From contig JBGCFI010000009.1 of NCBI GenBank assembly GCA_045106855.1, forward strand, positions 124,001 to 188,000: a stretch of DNA of 64,000 nucleotides, read 5' to 3'. How positions within the stretch are numbered: position 1 is the stretch's first letter; the number at the start of each line of letters is the position of its first letter. The stretch is from Granulosicoccus sp045106855 (GTDB taxonomy: Bacteria; Pseudomonadota; Gammaproteobacteria; Granulosicoccales; Granulosicoccaceae). Positions 37,033 to 45,081 of this stretch are shown here, piece by piece. The position numbers and the translations under genes are program-made. A model generated the notes under the pieces. The model was not told the origin of the DNA. It saw only the letters and a list, made by a program, of their open reading frames with translations, and did not search any database.

Positions 37033-37392
37033 TTACGCTGGTAAACTGGATTTTGCTTTATCGACAATAGCAACAAACGCTGCTTCGTCAGCAATTGCCA
37101 GATCGGCAAGCATTTTGCGATCGATCTCGATGCCGGCAATCTTGAGGCCCTGCATGAGACGGCTGTATGTGATGTCGTTGGCCCGCGCGGCAGCGTTTAT
37201 TCTGGCAATCCAGAGACGACGAAAAACACGCTTTTTGGCCTTTCTGTCGCGGTAAGCATACTGACCCGCTTTGGTGACTGCCTGCTTGGCAACCCGAAAT
37301 ACCTTACTACGGGCACCTCGGTAGCCTTTAGCTTGCTTTAAAACTTTCTTGTGGCTGGCGCGCGCCGTGACGCCGCGTTTTACTCTTGGCAT
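37033..37392 (-). CDS. rplT: 50S ribosomal protein L20
   Basis: The 119-residue basic protein has MPRVKRGVTARASHKKVLKQAKGYRG split by the usual basic N-terminal extension, and VFRRLWIARINAAAR in the globular part. It is an early 23S rRNA-binding assembly protein, and in E. coli it represses its own operon by binding mRNA. It starts 12 bases after rpmI and is followed by an intrinsic terminator about 104 bases downstream. Length is normal. Confidence 0.98.
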   Translation of the reverse strand: MPRVKRGVTARASHKKVLKQAKGYRGARSKVFRVAKQAVTKAGQYAYRDRKAKKRVFRRLWIARINAAARANDITYSRLMQGLKIAGIEIDRKMLADLAIADEAAFVAIVDKAKSSLPA

Positions 37393-37404
37393 TACTTATG
37401 GCTC

Positions 37405-37608
37405 CTAGCGAAGGTTGGGCAACATACGTTTGATCAGCACGACATCGTTCTCATGAACCATGTCCCCTCCACGCAGCTGACGCTTACGCTTGGTGCTTTT
37501 CTTGGTAAGAATGTGACGCATGTGCGAGCTCTTGCGCTTATAGCCGCCAGAACCCGTTCTCTTGAACCGCTTGGCGGCCCCCGATACGGACTTTTGCTTG
37601 TTGGACAC
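37405..37608 (-). CDS. rpmI: 50S ribosomal protein L35
   Basis: The 67-residue basic protein reads SVSGAAKRFKRTGSGGYKRK and ends HENDVVLIKRMLPNLR, with the L35 family signature SHMRHILTKKSTKRKRQL. It lies between infC and rplT with 207 and 12 base gaps. The 207-base gap to infC probably holds the leader where L20 binds in related bacteria, but I could not fold it by hand with confidence. Confidence 0.97.
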   Translation of the reverse strand: MSNKQKSVSGAAKRFKRTGSGGYKRKSSHMRHILTKKSTKRKRQLRGGDMVHENDVVLIKRMLPNLR

Positions 37609-37815
37609 TGTTCAACTCCTGATTGGTGTGGCAAAAATTGCCTGCGAGATGTATCACCGGTGACGTCGTAGTGTCGGTACGTCACGCGGTGTCTAATTGG
37701 TACAACTTGTTATCAAATCAAAACTGCCAGCCAGCACCTGCGGAGAAACCACAGAGCAATCAAAAGACAGCAATTTTCACTTATTTCTGACCTCCACGGA
37801 GGCCAGCCGCACATT

Positions 37816-38334
37816 CTAATGCTTTTTGGGCGCAATGACCATAACCATTTGCCGGCCTTCCAGCTTCGGGAACTGCTCCACGGTACCCAATTCCGAAAGA
37901 TCCTCCTCAACACGTTTCAGCAATTTGGCGCCCAGCTCACGATGCGCCATCTCACGACCGCGAAATCGCAGGGTAATTTTGGTCTTGTCACCCGCTTCCA
38001 GGAATCTGACAAGGTTTTTCAGCTTGACCTGATAGTCACCATCCTCAGTGCCCGGGCGAAATTTTATTTCCTTTAGCTGGGCAGTTTTTTGCTTCTTACG
38101 GCCCGCATTCTGTTTTTTATTGGCTTCGAACTTGAACCTGCCATGGTCCATGATCTTGCACACAGGGGGCGTCACGTTAGGCGAGATCTCTACCAGATCA
38201 AGGCCTGCTTCGGCTGCCGTTTCCAGCGCTCTGTCGATAGGTACGACGCCAATCTGCTCCCCTTCGGCGGATATAAGCCGGACTTCAGGGACATCGATCT
38301 CGTCGTTCTTCCGATTGATCTTTTTAGCAGAAAT
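37816..38334 (-). CDS. infC: Translation initiation factor IF-3, AUU start codon
   Basis: The frame reads upstream from the conserved core with no ATG until the thrS stop at 38338-38340. The proper start is ATT at 38334: AGGAGGG lies seven bases before it and translation gives MSAKKINRKNDEIDVPEVRL, the normal IF-3 N-terminus, for 172 residues in total. Core motifs include EGEQIGVV, PPVCKIMDHGRF and REMAHRELG. IF-3 discriminates against non-canonical initiation codons, and the AUU start is the basis of its known self-repression. The start is four bases from the thrS stop. An annotation using the first ATG/GTG would lose about 53 residues. Confidence 0.95.
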   Translation of the reverse strand: MSAKKINRKNDEIDVPEVRLISAEGEQIGVVPIDRALETAAEAGLDLVEISPNVTPPVCKIMDHGRFKFEANKKQNAGRKKQKTAQLKEIKFRPGTEDGDYQVKLKNLVRFLEAGDKTKITLRFRGREMAHRELGAKLLKRVEEDLSELGTVEQFPKLEGRQMVMVIAPKKH

Positions 38335-38337
38335 GGA

Positions 38338-40278
38338 TCAGCCCTCCTGCAAGGCTGTCTTTACAGCACCACGGCCGCGATTGGCGACCTCATTATTAAG
38401 CATCAAATTAAGTTCTTCCAAGGTTAAAACACCGAGGTCTTCGCCATTGCGTGTCCGCACAGCTACCGACCTGCTTTCGACTTCGCGGTCTCCTGCCACC
38501 AGCAAATACGGAACTCGTTGAAGTGTCCATTCGCGGATCTTGAAACCGATTTTCTCATTACGCACGTCACTTCGGGCACGTACCCCGCTATTTTGCAACA
38601 CTTCTGCCACTTCTTCAACGAAAGCGCTCTGTTTCTCCGTAATATTCATGACAACAGCTTGCACCGGGGAGAGCCACAGAGGCAATCTACCCTCGAAATT
38701 CTCTATAAGAATACCAATGAATCGCTCGAAGGAGCCAAGAATAGCGCGATGCAGCATGACAGGCGTCTGACGTTCACCCTGTTCATCGATGTAACTGGCA
38801 TCGAGCCTGCCCGGCATGGAGAAATCCACCTGCATGGTGCCGCACTGCCAGACTCGACCAATACAGTCCTTCAGGGAAAACTCGATTTTCGGACCATAAA
38901 AGGCACCCTCACCCGGCAGCTCCTCCCAGGGAAGCTGCTTGGCGTCTAACGCCTCAGCCAGGGCTTTTTCCGATTTATCCCATGCCTCATCACTGCCGAC
39001 CCGGTTAGGCGGTCGTGTGGACAGGCGATAAATAACCTCGCTGAAACCAAAATCCTCGTAAACCTTGTGCAGGAAATCGATGAACGAACTTACCTCATCC
39101 TGAATTTGCGCTTCGGTACAGAACACGTGAGCATCGTCCTGAGTAAATGCACGCACCCGCATGATCCCGTGCAGTGCACCCGACATCTCGTTGCGATGAC
39201 AAGATCCGAACTCAGCCAGACGCAACGGCAGGTCACGGTAGCTTTTCAGTCCCTGGTTAAAAATCTGTACATGACATGGACAGTTCATCGGCTTAACGGC
39301 GTAATGTTTGTCGTCCGTTTGCACAGTGAACATATCATCGCTAAATTTATCGGCGTGACCACTTTTCTCCCAGAGCGAAAAATCGACAACTTGTGGCGTT
39401 TTAATCTCTTCATAACCATGTATTACTTGCTGCCGGCGCATGTAATCCTCTACCTCACGGTAGATCGCCCAACCTTTGGGATGCCAGAAGACCATACCTG
39501 GAGCTTCATCCTGAAGATGAAACAGATCCTGCTGTTTACCAATTCGACGATGGTCGCGTTTTTCAGCTTCCGCCAGGTTGTGCAGATAGGTTTTAAGCTC
39601 CTTGGGATTGGCAAACGCTGTTCCGTATATGCGTTGCAACATCGCGTTATTGGAATCACCGCGCCAGTAGGCACCGGCCAGCTTGGTCAGCTTAAAGGCC
39701 TTGAGATGCCCTGTGTGCGGCACATGGGGTCCCCGACAAAGATCCGTGAAGTCGCCCTGTGCATACAGAGAGAGAATTTCATCTTGCGGAATGCTCTCGA
39801 TAATTTCGGTTTTGTAGTCCTCGCCCATTCCTTTAAACAATTGAACAGCGTCATCACGCGTGATGGTTGAGCGCTGTAAAGGGATACCCTGAGCTGCCAG
39901 CTCCTTCATGCGCTGCTCGATAGTTTCCAGATCCTCGGGCGTAAAGGATCGCTCGAAGTCGAAATCGTAGTAAAAGCCTCCTTCGATTACGGGGCCGATA
40001 GATACCTGTGCACCGGGAAAGAGTTGTTTGACTGCCTGAGCCAGCAAATGTGCGGTGCTGTGCCGAAGTAACGGCAAGGCCTCGTCACTTTTGTTGGTCA
40101 CGATAGAGAGCCGCGCATCCTTACCCATAACATGACTGGCGTCGACGAGCTCGCCGTCAACGAGACCTGCAAGGGTGGCTTTGGCAAGACCGGCGCCGAT
40201 ATCAGCGGCCACGTCCATGACAGTAACGGGATTGGGGTATTGCCGCGTGGAATTATCCGGCAGAGTAATTGTTGGCAT
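38338..40278 (-). CDS. thrS: Threonine-tRNA ligase
   Basis: The 646-residue class II synthetase has an N-terminal TGS domain (1-65), an editing domain with RHSTAHLLAQAV (His pair about 75-79) and YDFDFERSFTPEDL, the catalytic core with zinc ligands in MNCPCHVQIF, motif 2 and motif 3, and a C-terminal anticodon-binding domain (about 545-646). It charges and proofreads tRNA-Thr. Translation is probably autoregulated: the leader at 40294-40397 has two tRNA-Thr anticodon-arm mimics. It is the first gene of the block leading to infC, rpmI and rplT. Confidence 0.98.
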   Translation of the reverse strand: MPTITLPDNSTRQYPNPVTVMDVAADIGAGLAKATLAGLVDGELVDASHVMGKDARLSIVTNKSDEALPLLRHSTAHLLAQAVKQLFPGAQVSIGPVIEGGFYYDFDFERSFTPEDLETIEQRMKELAAQGIPLQRSTITRDDAVQLFKGMGEDYKTEIIESIPQDEILSLYAQGDFTDLCRGPHVPHTGHLKAFKLTKLAGAYWRGDSNNAMLQRIYGTAFANPKELKTYLHNLAEAEKRDHRRIGKQQDLFHLQDEAPGMVFWHPKGWAIYREVEDYMRRQQVIHGYEEIKTPQVVDFSLWEKSGHADKFSDDMFTVQTDDKHYAVKPMNCPCHVQIFNQGLKSYRDLPLRLAEFGSCHRNEMSGALHGIMRVRAFTQDDAHVFCTEAQIQDEVSSFIDFLHKVYEDFGFSEVIYRLSTRPPNRVGSDEAWDKSEKALAEALDAKQLPWEELPGEGAFYGPKIEFSLKDCIGRVWQCGTMQVDFSMPGRLDASYIDEQGERQTPVMLHRAILGSFERFIGILIENFEGRLPLWLSPVQAVVMNITEKQSAFVEEVAEVLQNSGVRARSDVRNEKIGFKIREWTLQRVPYLLVAGDREVESRSVAVRTRNGEDLGVLTLEELNLMLNNEVANRGRGAVKTALQEG

Positions 40279-40293
40279 TGGCTTTTATCTCTT

Positions 40294-40321
40294 GTTCGAA
40301 ACATTCATAAATATTTCGAAC
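40294..40321 (-). promoter_or_regulatory. Hairpin just upstream of the thrS ribosome-binding site
   Basis: GTTCGAAA (40294-40301) and TTTCGAAC (40314-40321) form a perfect eight-base stem with a 12-base AT-rich loop, ending 15 bases before the thrS start codon. It separates the two anticodon-like hairpins from the weak ribosome-binding site AAGAGA. Confidence 0.65.
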
Positions 40322-40333
40322 GTCAGGTTGATC

Positions 40334-40397
40334 GTCAGTGGTGACCCTTACGCAAGGCCACATATATTGGTCAGTGGTGGCCGTTACGAGAGGCCAC
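40334..40397 (-). promoter_or_regulatory. thrS translational operator: two tandem tRNA-Thr anticodon-arm mimics
   Basis: Two 28-base direct repeats (40334-40361 and 40370-40397) match at 24 of 28 positions. On the minus strand each forms a 21-base hairpin. The 5' one (40377-40397) has stem GTGGCC/GGCCAC and a loop containing CTCGTAA, which reads as a tRNA anticodon loop with anticodon CGU of tRNA-Thr. The second (40341-40361) has loop TGCGTAA, again with CGU followed by AA. In E. coli, ThrRS represses thrS by binding two such hairpins in its leader. The spacing and order here match that architecture. The identification rests on sequence and known biology, not on a fold calculation. Confidence 0.85.
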
Positions 40398-40462
40398 GTG
40401 GATCGAAAGATGCGGTTACCTATGACTGCGCATATTTTTAGTGTCGATAGTGTAGTTCATTG

Positions 40463-40491
40463 TTGACCTGAGGCGGGCACTTGCTTACACT
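40463..40491 (+). promoter_or_regulatory. Sigma70-type promoter of tRNA-Val
   Basis: TTGACC (40463-40468) and TACACT (40486-40491) are 17 bases apart and end 13 bases before the tRNA. The GC-rich discriminator TGCGCCC suits stringent control of stable RNA. The hexamers are identical to those of the tRNA-Asn promoter. Confidence 0.8.
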
Positions 40492-40504
40492 TGCGCCCAA
40501 CGGC

Positions 40505-40581
40505 AGGCGCGTAGCTCAGTTGGTTAGAGCATCACCTTGACATGGTGGGGGTCGTTGGTTCGAATCCAATCGCGCCTACCA
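40505..40581 (+). tRNA. tRNA-Val (GAC)
   Basis: The 77-base cloverleaf has acceptor arms AGGCGCG/CGCGCCT (40505-40511 with 40571-40577), anticodon stem CACC/GGTG with loop TTGACAT giving anticodon GAC, T loop TTCGAAT, discriminator A and encoded CCA at 40579-40581. It lies between thrS (opposite strand) and purB, with its own promoter. Confidence 0.97.
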
Positions 40582-40832
40582 ATTTAACTGTTCGTCAGTG
40601 ACGTTGCGAGGCAATCGCAACCGTTTTTCTACTGAGATCTGTGCAGGCTCTCACTGGCCCGGCTCGCAATAACGCTTGTGACAGTGGTAGTAACCTGCTG
40701 CTGCAACCTGAAGCCACCCGTCAAGGCAAGTCCTTGAACGATGAAACCCGCAAACGGTTTCGCCAATCTGGCCGCAACATGCAACAGCACAATGCGCGCC
40801 TGGCAGAGCTCTCAACCGGCCAGGCCAACATC

Positions 40833-42197
40833 GTGTCTTTGAACGAACTCACTGCTGTATCCCCTATCGACGGTCGTTATGCCGGTCGCACCGCCCCGCT
40901 GCGAGATATATTCAGCGAATACGCACTGATTCGCGAGCGTGTGCGCGTCGAGCTCCGCTGGCTTATCTCGCTGTCCGAACATCCCGGCGTGACGGAATTA
41001 CCTGCAATACCTCCTGAAACACAAGCTCAACTGCTGCAAATCGGTGAATTAAGTCTCGATGACGCTCAGGCCATCAAAGAAATAGAGCGCACCACAAATC
41101 ACGATGTTAAGGCAGTGGAGTATTTCATCAAGGAAAAATTGCAGGCGTTTCCCGATCTGTATGCCAAGCGAGAGTTTGTGCACTTTGCCTGCACCTCCGA
41201 AGATATCAACAATTTGTCCTACGGATGCATGCTGCTGCGTTACCGTGAAGCATCTCTGTTACCAACGTGCGACGGGTTAATTGCCATACTGAGACAGTTT
41301 GCGCACGAGCATGCATCGGTACCATTGCTCAGCCGCACCCATGGACAAACAGCCAGCCCCAGCACTCTGGGTAAGGAATTCGCCAATGTAGTAGCCCGTC
41401 TCAGTCGACAAAGAAGCACTATTGCGACTGTGCCACTACTTGGAAAAATCAACGGTGCAGTAGGCAACTACAACGCGCATATCAGTGCTTATCCGGATAT
41501 TGACTGGCAGGAATTCTCCAGCACATTTGTGACATCTCTGGGACTTGAGCACAATGCCTACACCACTCAGATCGAACCGCATGATTGCGTCGCAGAATTA
41601 TTTGACGCGGTCTCGCGCTTCAACGTGACGCTGATTGATCTGTGCCGAGACTGCTGGGGTTATATCTCTCTTGGCTACTTGTCGCAAAAACCGGTAGAAG
41701 GCGAGATCGGTTCCTCAACCATGCCGCATAAGGTCAATCCCATTGACTTCGAAAACGCTGAAGGAAACCTGGGTCTGGCCAATGCCATGTTCGATCATCT
41801 TAGCCGCAAACTCCCCATATCCCGTTGGCAGCGAGATCTCACAGATTCGACGGTATTGCGCAACCTGGGGGTTGGAGCGGGCTATACGGCTATCGCATTG
41901 GCTTCTCTTGAGAAAGGTCTGGGCAAGTTGGGCGTAAATCGTCTGGCTCTGAGCAACGATCTGGACAATGCCTGGGAAGTGCTTGCCGAACCCGTTCAAA
42001 CGGTTATGCGGCGTCACGATGTTCCTGACGCCTACGAGTCACTGAAAGCGCTGACCCGTGGTAACACTATGGACAAAGAAGCCATCAGAGATTTCATTGG
42101 CAGTCTTGAAATCCCGGAGGAAGACAAACAGCGTTTACTGGAATTGACTCCGGAGCGCTACACCGGACTTGCGAGCAGCCTGGCTGGCAAGATCTAA
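40833..42197 (+). CDS. purB: Adenylosuccinate lyase
   Basis: The core reads SLNELTAVSPIDGRYAG, ERTTNHDVKAVEYF, FACTSEDINNLSYG, GKINGAVGNYNAH and the signature loop GSSTMPHKVNPIDFENAEGN, all as in E. coli PurB. It cleaves SAICAR and adenylosuccinate in purine synthesis. The reading frame is open back to an ATG at 40641, but the 64 extra codons have no family counterpart; the GTG at 40833 gives the standard N-terminus (454 residues). The upstream ATG at 40779 is another candidate, and neither has a strong ribosome-binding site. It follows tRNA-Val and overlaps nothing downstream if the oxygenase starts at 42235. Confidence 0.95.
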   Translation: MSLNELTAVSPIDGRYAGRTAPLRDIFSEYALIRERVRVELRWLISLSEHPGVTELPAIPPETQAQLLQIGELSLDDAQAIKEIERTTNHDVKAVEYFIKEKLQAFPDLYAKREFVHFACTSEDINNLSYGCMLLRYREASLLPTCDGLIAILRQFAHEHASVPLLSRTHGQTASPSTLGKEFANVVARLSRQRSTIATVPLLGKINGAVGNYNAHISAYPDIDWQEFSSTFVTSLGLEHNAYTTQIEPHDCVAELFDAVSRFNVTLIDLCRDCWGYISLGYLSQKPVEGEIGSSTMPHKVNPIDFENAEGNLGLANAMFDHLSRKLPISRWQRDLTDSTVLRNLGVGAGYTAIALASLEKGLGKLGVNRLALSNDLDNAWEVLAEPVQTVMRRHDVPDAYESLKALTRGNTMDKEAIRDFIGSLEIPEEDKQRLLELTPERYTGLASSLAGKI

Positions 42198-42234
42198 GCA
42201 CGCACCAGAATCAGCCATTGCCCACACGACGAAT

Positions 42235-43386
42235 ATGACCGATAGCGCTGCGATAGTGTCCGAGCCCATACACTGGCCGGAGGGTATCAATGAACGCGTG
42301 TTCCTTGAGCAGTACTGGCAAAAAAAACCTCTACTGATAAAGCAGGCATTCCCGGGCTTCGAAACACCCCTGCCTGCGGATGAACTCGCTGGTTTATCGC
42401 TTGAAGAGGATACCACCGGAAAACTCATTACGCAGGACGAACACGGTGCCTACCATCTGGAACACGGTCCATTCGAAGAAGAGCGTTTCGCTGCTTTGAG
42501 TGGAAATCAATGGTCTCTGCTGGTTACTGATATCGACAAACACTTGCCGGAATTTACAGTATTCCTGCAACCGTTCAGATTTATCCCGGACTGGCGCATC
42601 GATGATCTGATGATCAGTTATGCACCAAGGGGCGCATCCGTAGGTGCGCATGTTGATGAATACGACGTATTCCTTATGCAAGGCAGTGGCGTACGCACCT
42701 GGAGTATCGATGCTCGTCAAAATGTGTCACATCAAATGCGCACCGATGGGGACCTGAAGATACTGGCCAATTTCCAGCCCAACCAGACATGGGATCTGGT
42801 CGCCGGTGACATGCTCTATTTACCGCCCAACATGGCTCACCATGGAATAGCGAGCAGTGATGACTGCACGACATGGTCGGTCGGTTTTCGCGCTCCCAGG
42901 ATTCCAGACATGATAGCCAGGCTGGCTGAAAATCTAAGTGACCGACTGGAACCTGCCCGCTATACCGACGGGGCCTTGACACCTGCGGCCCATGGTGAGA
43001 TCTGTAGCGCCAGTATCAGTCGCTTCAAAGCGATTTGGAAGGAAGCCACCACATTAGACGATGCCGCATTTGGCGATTTATTAGGTCAATGGCTGACAGA
43101 ATCCGGCGTAGCAACCGAATCACAAAACCCTTCGGCCGAACTACCCGGTATAGGTGAAATCACGTTTGAGAAAGCGCCGTTCAGCCGCTTTGCCTGGATA
43201 TCACTATCAGATAACAAAGCAAGCCTGTTTGTCGATGGCGTGAGCTATTCGTGCTCTGCCGACTTCGCAAAAGCCGTCTGCGCAAATCTACGATTTGTTC
43301 ACCTTGACCAAAAGCGTCTTACTAAAGACGATACGCAAACAGTAAAAGCACTGTTTAAATCGGGAAACCTGCTGAACGATCACTGA
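42235..43386 (+). CDS. JmjC/cupin ribosomal oxygenase (YcfD/RoxA-like, L16 arginine hydroxylase)
   Basis: The 383-residue protein (from ATG 42235; a longer frame opens at 42169 inside purB) has the cupin_4 JmjC core: iron ligands in GAHVDEYDVFLMQ (His about 139, Asp about 141) and His near 202 in NMAHHGIASS. Conserved KPLLIKQAFPGF near the N-terminus and GVRTWSI after the HxD match bacterial YcfD. That enzyme hydroxylates an Arg of ribosomal protein L16 using 2-oxoglutarate, O2 and Fe(II). The C-terminal half is the dimerisation and winged-helix part. It starts 38 bases after purB in the same direction. Confidence 0.88.
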   Translation: MTDSAAIVSEPIHWPEGINERVFLEQYWQKKPLLIKQAFPGFETPLPADELAGLSLEEDTTGKLITQDEHGAYHLEHGPFEEERFAALSGNQWSLLVTDIDKHLPEFTVFLQPFRFIPDWRIDDLMISYAPRGASVGAHVDEYDVFLMQGSGVRTWSIDARQNVSHQMRTDGDLKILANFQPNQTWDLVAGDMLYLPPNMAHHGIASSDDCTTWSVGFRAPRIPDMIARLAENLSDRLEPARYTDGALTPAAHGEICSASISRFKAIWKEATTLDDAAFGDLLGQWLTESGVATESQNPSAELPGIGEITFEKAPFSRFAWISLSDNKASLFVDGVSYSCSADFAKAVCANLRFVHLDQKRLTKDDTQTVKALFKSGNLLNDH

Positions 43387-43403
43387 CACGGGCCACGGCT
43401 GCA

Positions 43404-43790
43404 TCAGGAAGCCTGTCGCACATCGCCTTGCATACCTACGGCATCCAGCAATGCAACGGACGAAAATGGCTTTTCCAGAAATACATAGGCTCCCGCAGCC
43501 AACGCCTCTTCCCGAAGCCCCGGCTTGCGACTGGCACTCATGATGATAGATACTATGGGACTAGTCAGCCCAAGCGAATCAAACGATCGCATGAGCGCAA
43601 TACCATTGCCATCAGGCAGGTTGACATCAATGACGGCAACATCCGGCGCTTGCGTGCCGACCAGCGCTAGCGCTGCTGACACGTTTTCAGCCAGATGGAC
43701 AGTATGACCTGCTGCGCTTAGCCTTATGCGAAGAGCAAGCGCAATATGCCTATCGTCCTCAACCAGTAATATGTTTGTGGTCTCGCTCAT
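43404..43790 (-). CDS. Single-domain response regulator (receiver only)
   Basis: The 128-residue protein is a receiver domain and nothing more: acidic pocket VEDD (9-12), phosphoacceptor Asp in VAVIDVNLPDGNG (about 55), Ser in IIMSAS and Lys in FLEKPFS. All catalytic positions are intact. There is no output domain. A second receiver-only gene lies 91 bases upstream in the same direction, and no histidine kinase is adjacent. It is convergent with the oxygenase gene, 17 bases apart. Confidence 0.9.
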   Translation of the reverse strand: MSETTNILLVEDDRHIALALRIRLSAAGHTVHLAENVSAALALVGTQAPDVAVIDVNLPDGNGIALMRSFDSLGLTSPIVSIIMSASRKPGLREEALAAGAYVFLEKPFSSVALLDAVGMQGDVRQAS

Positions 43791-43881
43791 TTGGATAACA
43801 ATTCACTTAACGTGTGTCAACAACCCGCCAATCTCCCGTGATCTACAACCCCGCTTTTTTTCAGGGCGCTTACACAGTGGA

Positions 43882-44244
43882 TCAATGGCACAGCTCTTCG
43901 ATAGCGTCGGTTAAGTCACCTGCGTGAAACGGTTTTTCAATGAAACGTGAAGCACTATACTGATATGCACGCTTCCTTATCTCGGGATCCTGACTTGCAG
44001 TAATGAAAATAATGGGAGTTCTCCCCAAGTCATAAGAAGCTCGCAGTCTGTCAGCAACCACAAACCCATCCCCACCCGGTAAATTGATATCGAGGAGAAT
44101 AACTTCCGGTTTACACTTTACGGCTGCATTCATCGCATAAACGGCATCAGCTGCAGAATCTACGGAATAGCCCATTGACTGGAGCCGCAGGGATAGAGCC
44201 AGTGTAATTTTCTTGTCGTCCTCTACTAAAAGTACGCTTTGCAT
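43882..44244 (-). CDS. Single-domain response regulator (receiver only), paralogue of the next gene
   Basis: From ATG 44244 (MQSVLLVEDDKK) the protein has 120 residues; a frame from 44295 adds 17 residues that look like leader. Receiver residues are intact: VEDD, Asp in VILLDINLPGGDG, Thr in IFITAS and Lys in FIEKPFH. It shares LALxxRL and NLPxGxG patterns with the downstream receiver protein, so the pair looks like a duplication. It has no output domain, and its sensor and target are unknown. Confidence 0.88.
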   Translation of the reverse strand: MQSVLLVEDDKKITLALSLRLQSMGYSVDSAADAVYAMNAAVKCKPEVILLDINLPGGDGFVVADRLRASYDLGRTPIIFITASQDPEIRKRAYQYSASRFIEKPFHAGDLTDAIEELCH

Positions 44245-44429
44245 TTGATTATTATTTTTATAGTACCCGCATTGAAACGAGTAACGGCGCTGCATCCAAT
44301 CCCCTGATAGCGCTTTTCTATCAGATCACGCTATTGGGAGGTTACATGCGACGGTAGTGCGAAACGTCTCTCTGAATTTCTGTGTACTTAAGCTCGTTGT
44401 GGTTACCTGGCTTAATTTACTGACACACC

Positions 44430-45035
44430 TTACTTTGCCAACAGTCCAGCGCGCTTAAGCCTCAACCACTGGAGGCCAATGATACTCAAGGCATTTTTTA
44501 TAACCCGTTTATCCACCAATGCAAACGCCTCAGTCGCTGGAACTACCGTTACTTTGATATCTTCATCTTCCGATTCCAGACCATAATGTCCACCCACACT
44601 CGACAAATCCGTCTCGGCGTAGTAAATGAACACCTCCTCCGTACTGGCACCCGGACTTGCCAGATAATGAGACACCAGTTGTAAATCGCCTAGTTCAAGA
44701 CCAGCTTCTTCGCAGGCTTCGCGACGTGCCACCTGCTCGGGTGTTTCATCGGTGTCGATCATGCCTGCCACAATTTCAAGCAACCAGGGATCCGGTAACT
44801 CGTGCATTGCACCGATGCGGAACTGTTCCAGTAGCACGACACTATCAGTGACGGGATCATACGGAACAACGCCAACAACGTTGCCACGGACGAACAACTC
44901 TCTTTCTACAACTCCGGTACTACCTCCCTCATGAAGATCGTGCCGGAAACTCACTGAATCAATCTGGTAGAACCGCTGATATACGGTGCTTCTTGATTCA
45001 AGTGTCCAACTTCGTTGTCTCGGTGATTTCGTCAC
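44430..45035 (-). CDS. nudF: ADP-ribose pyrophosphatase (Nudix)
   Basis: The 201-residue protein has a full Nudix box GMIDTDETPEQVARREACEEAG (about 90-111; GX5EX7REUXEEXGU) and the NudF-type features FVRGNVVGVVPYDP and ASPGASTEEVFIYYA, the latter being the downstream specificity loop. It hydrolyses ADP-ribose to AMP and ribose-5-phosphate. It stands between the receiver genes and kdsB, same strand, with 46 bases to kdsB. Function by family, with the specificity call fairly good. Confidence 0.9.
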   Translation of the reverse strand: MTKSPRQRSWTLESRSTVYQRFYQIDSVSFRHDLHEGGSTGVVERELFVRGNVVGVVPYDPVTDSVVLLEQFRIGAMHELPDPWLLEIVAGMIDTDETPEQVARREACEEAGLELGDLQLVSHYLASPGASTEEVFIYYAETDLSSVGGHYGLESEDEDIKVTVVPATEAFALVDKRVIKNALSIIGLQWLRLKRAGLLAK

Positions 45036-45081
45036 GTTAGCTCCATTGAGTGGAAATTCGCTGTGTTGGCATCACCGCCAG

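Noticed and set aside
39067..39870. Plus-strand frame of 267 codons opposite thrS
   Set aside because: It is antisense to a highly conserved synthetase core and shows no domain of its own.
40334..40397. Tandem direct repeats considered as a CRISPR-like or mobile repeat
   Set aside because: Only two copies with an eight-base spacer, located in the thrS leader, and each folds into a tRNA-Thr anticodon-like hairpin.
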